NCBI GenBank assembly: GCA_903944755.1
Contig: CAJATB010000063.1
Span: 1-15,000 of the forward strand
Reading direction: 5' to 3'
Source of the DNA: an uncultured Bacteroidota bacterium
GTDB taxonomy: Bacteria; Bacteroidota; Bacteroidia; Chitinophagales; Chitinophagaceae
Length of the DNA stretch: 15,000 bases
The position numbers and the translations under genes were made by a program. Numbering within the stretch: the first letter of the stretch is position 1; each line of letters opens with the position of its first letter. Shown piece by piece: positions 14,536 to 15,000 of the stretch. The notes below the pieces were generated by a model. That model was not told where the DNA came from. It saw only the letters and a list, made by a program, of their open reading frames with translations, and did no database searches.

Positions 14536-15000
14536 GTACACTCGTAAGAAATTACCGCCTAATACTTTCTTAATATCTTTATTGGAGTAACCTCTTGCGA
14601 TTAACGCTTTGGTAAAATTAGGATAGTCCAATACCGTGCTCAAGCGCTGTGGGGCAGAATTGATACCATCAAAATCAGATCCAATACCCACATGGTTTAC
14701 ACCTATTAATTGAACAATATGGTCAAAGTGCTGCATCAATTGTTCAATAGTGGGTTTAATGGATTCGCTTTCCGTTTTATATTTATCAGACAATAAAGTG
14801 AAAGCATATTCTTTTTGGATGCCAGTAGCTAGTAAGGAGTCAACTTCAGCAGTGTGCGCTTTTCTAAACGCCATATCTTTTTTACTAAAATTGCTATCTA
14901 CAAATCCAGAGAAGAAGTTTAAGAAAATAACACCTCCATTTCCCCCAATAGCTTTTATTTGATCGTCATTTAGGTTTCTTGATACAGGGCAGATAGTGTA
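14515..15000 (-). CDS. Membrane dipeptidase-like metalloenzyme, peptidase M19 family (5' part beyond window)
   Basis: C-terminal ~161 codons of a zinc-dependent dipeptidase of the renal-dipeptidase (M19) family, which cleaves dipeptides. The frame is open to the right edge: I translated past the internal ATG at 14874 and it reads SRNLNDDQIKAIGGNGGVIF followed by LNFFSGFVDSNFSKKD, matching the family's conserved RNLTDxQ...NGGVI segment, so the ATG at 14874 is not the start. Downstream are VNHVGIGSDFDGI (the conserved substrate-site GSDFDG), a helical segment, and the family's closing KKVLGGNFLRVYR. The N-terminal zinc ligands (HxD, the bridging Glu and the first His) lie outside the window. 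It is convergent with the E1 gene. Together with the POT peptide transporter 13 kb away it suggests peptide use, but the two are not linked in an operon. Confidence 0.9.
   Translation of the reverse strand, partial: YTICPVSRNLNDDQIKAIGGNGGVIFLNFFSGFVDSNFSKKDMAFRKAHTAEVDSLLATGIQKEYAFTLLSDKYKTESESIKPTIEQLMQHFDHIVQLIGVNHVGIGSDFDGINSAPQRLSTVLDYPNFTKALIARGYSNKDIKKVLGGNFLRVYRINNPN

Noticed and set aside
14515..14874. A stand-alone 119-residue protein starting at the ATG at 14874
   Set aside because: The frame continues upstream to the window edge with clear M19 dipeptidase sequence, so this is the end of a longer gene.
1..15000. Mobile element, CRISPR array, tRNA or rRNA, or defence or biosynthetic island
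   Set aside because: No transposase, integrase, spaced repeat array, tRNA-like fold or toxin-antitoxin pair was seen; gene content and AT-rich composition look uniform and housekeeping in nature.

Overview
The window is an AT-rich, densely coded chromosomal segment that looks like Bacteroidota, most likely a Chitinophagaceae-type bacterium. The reasons are: a GldA-type ABC ATPase, a fused KorA 2-oxoacid:acceptor oxidoreductase subunit, a fused alpha/beta E1 dehydrogenase, a DivIC/FtsB-like protein overlapping nth, and several intergenic TAnnTTTG elements (the Bacteroidota -7 promoter motif) facing the genes. No Shine-Dalgarno sequences stand out. There are no tRNA or rRNA genes, insertion sequences, CRISPR arrays or phage genes. 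The lineage assignment is inference from protein character, not from a search.

Layout, left to right. (1) The 3' part of a POT/PTR-family peptide transporter (+), closed by a strong bidirectional hairpin. (2) acs, acetyl-CoA synthetase (-), split by one in-frame TAA into a 200-codon N-terminal part and a C-terminal part. Everything else in the gene looks conserved. (3) Divergent from acs, an MHS-type MFS transporter (+) with an unusual ~130-residue periplasmic insertion, followed by an 84-residue two-helix membrane protein, a GldA-like ABC ATPase and enolase. (4) After a textbook terminator, a DivIC/FtsB-like protein and endonuclease III (nth), overlapping by 4 nt. (5) Convergent to nth, korA (-), with no beta-subunit gene beside it. 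(6) A NodB-type polysaccharide deacetylase and a Bax-inhibitor-1/YccA family protein (+). (7) A fused 2-oxoacid dehydrogenase E1 alpha/beta (+). (8) The 3' part of an M19 membrane-dipeptidase-like gene (-), running off the right edge.

Most of the content is central carbon metabolism and acyl-CoA supply (acs, eno, korA, E1) plus peptide and metabolite import or breakdown (POT transporter, MHS transporter, dipeptidase). I see no defence system, biosynthetic cluster or other clearly novel multi-gene system. The observations most worth checking are the isolated nonsense codon in acs, the periplasmic insertion in the MHS transporter together with its small membrane-protein neighbour beside acs, the korA gene lacking an adjacent korB, and a palindrome abutting the start codon of the E1 gene.
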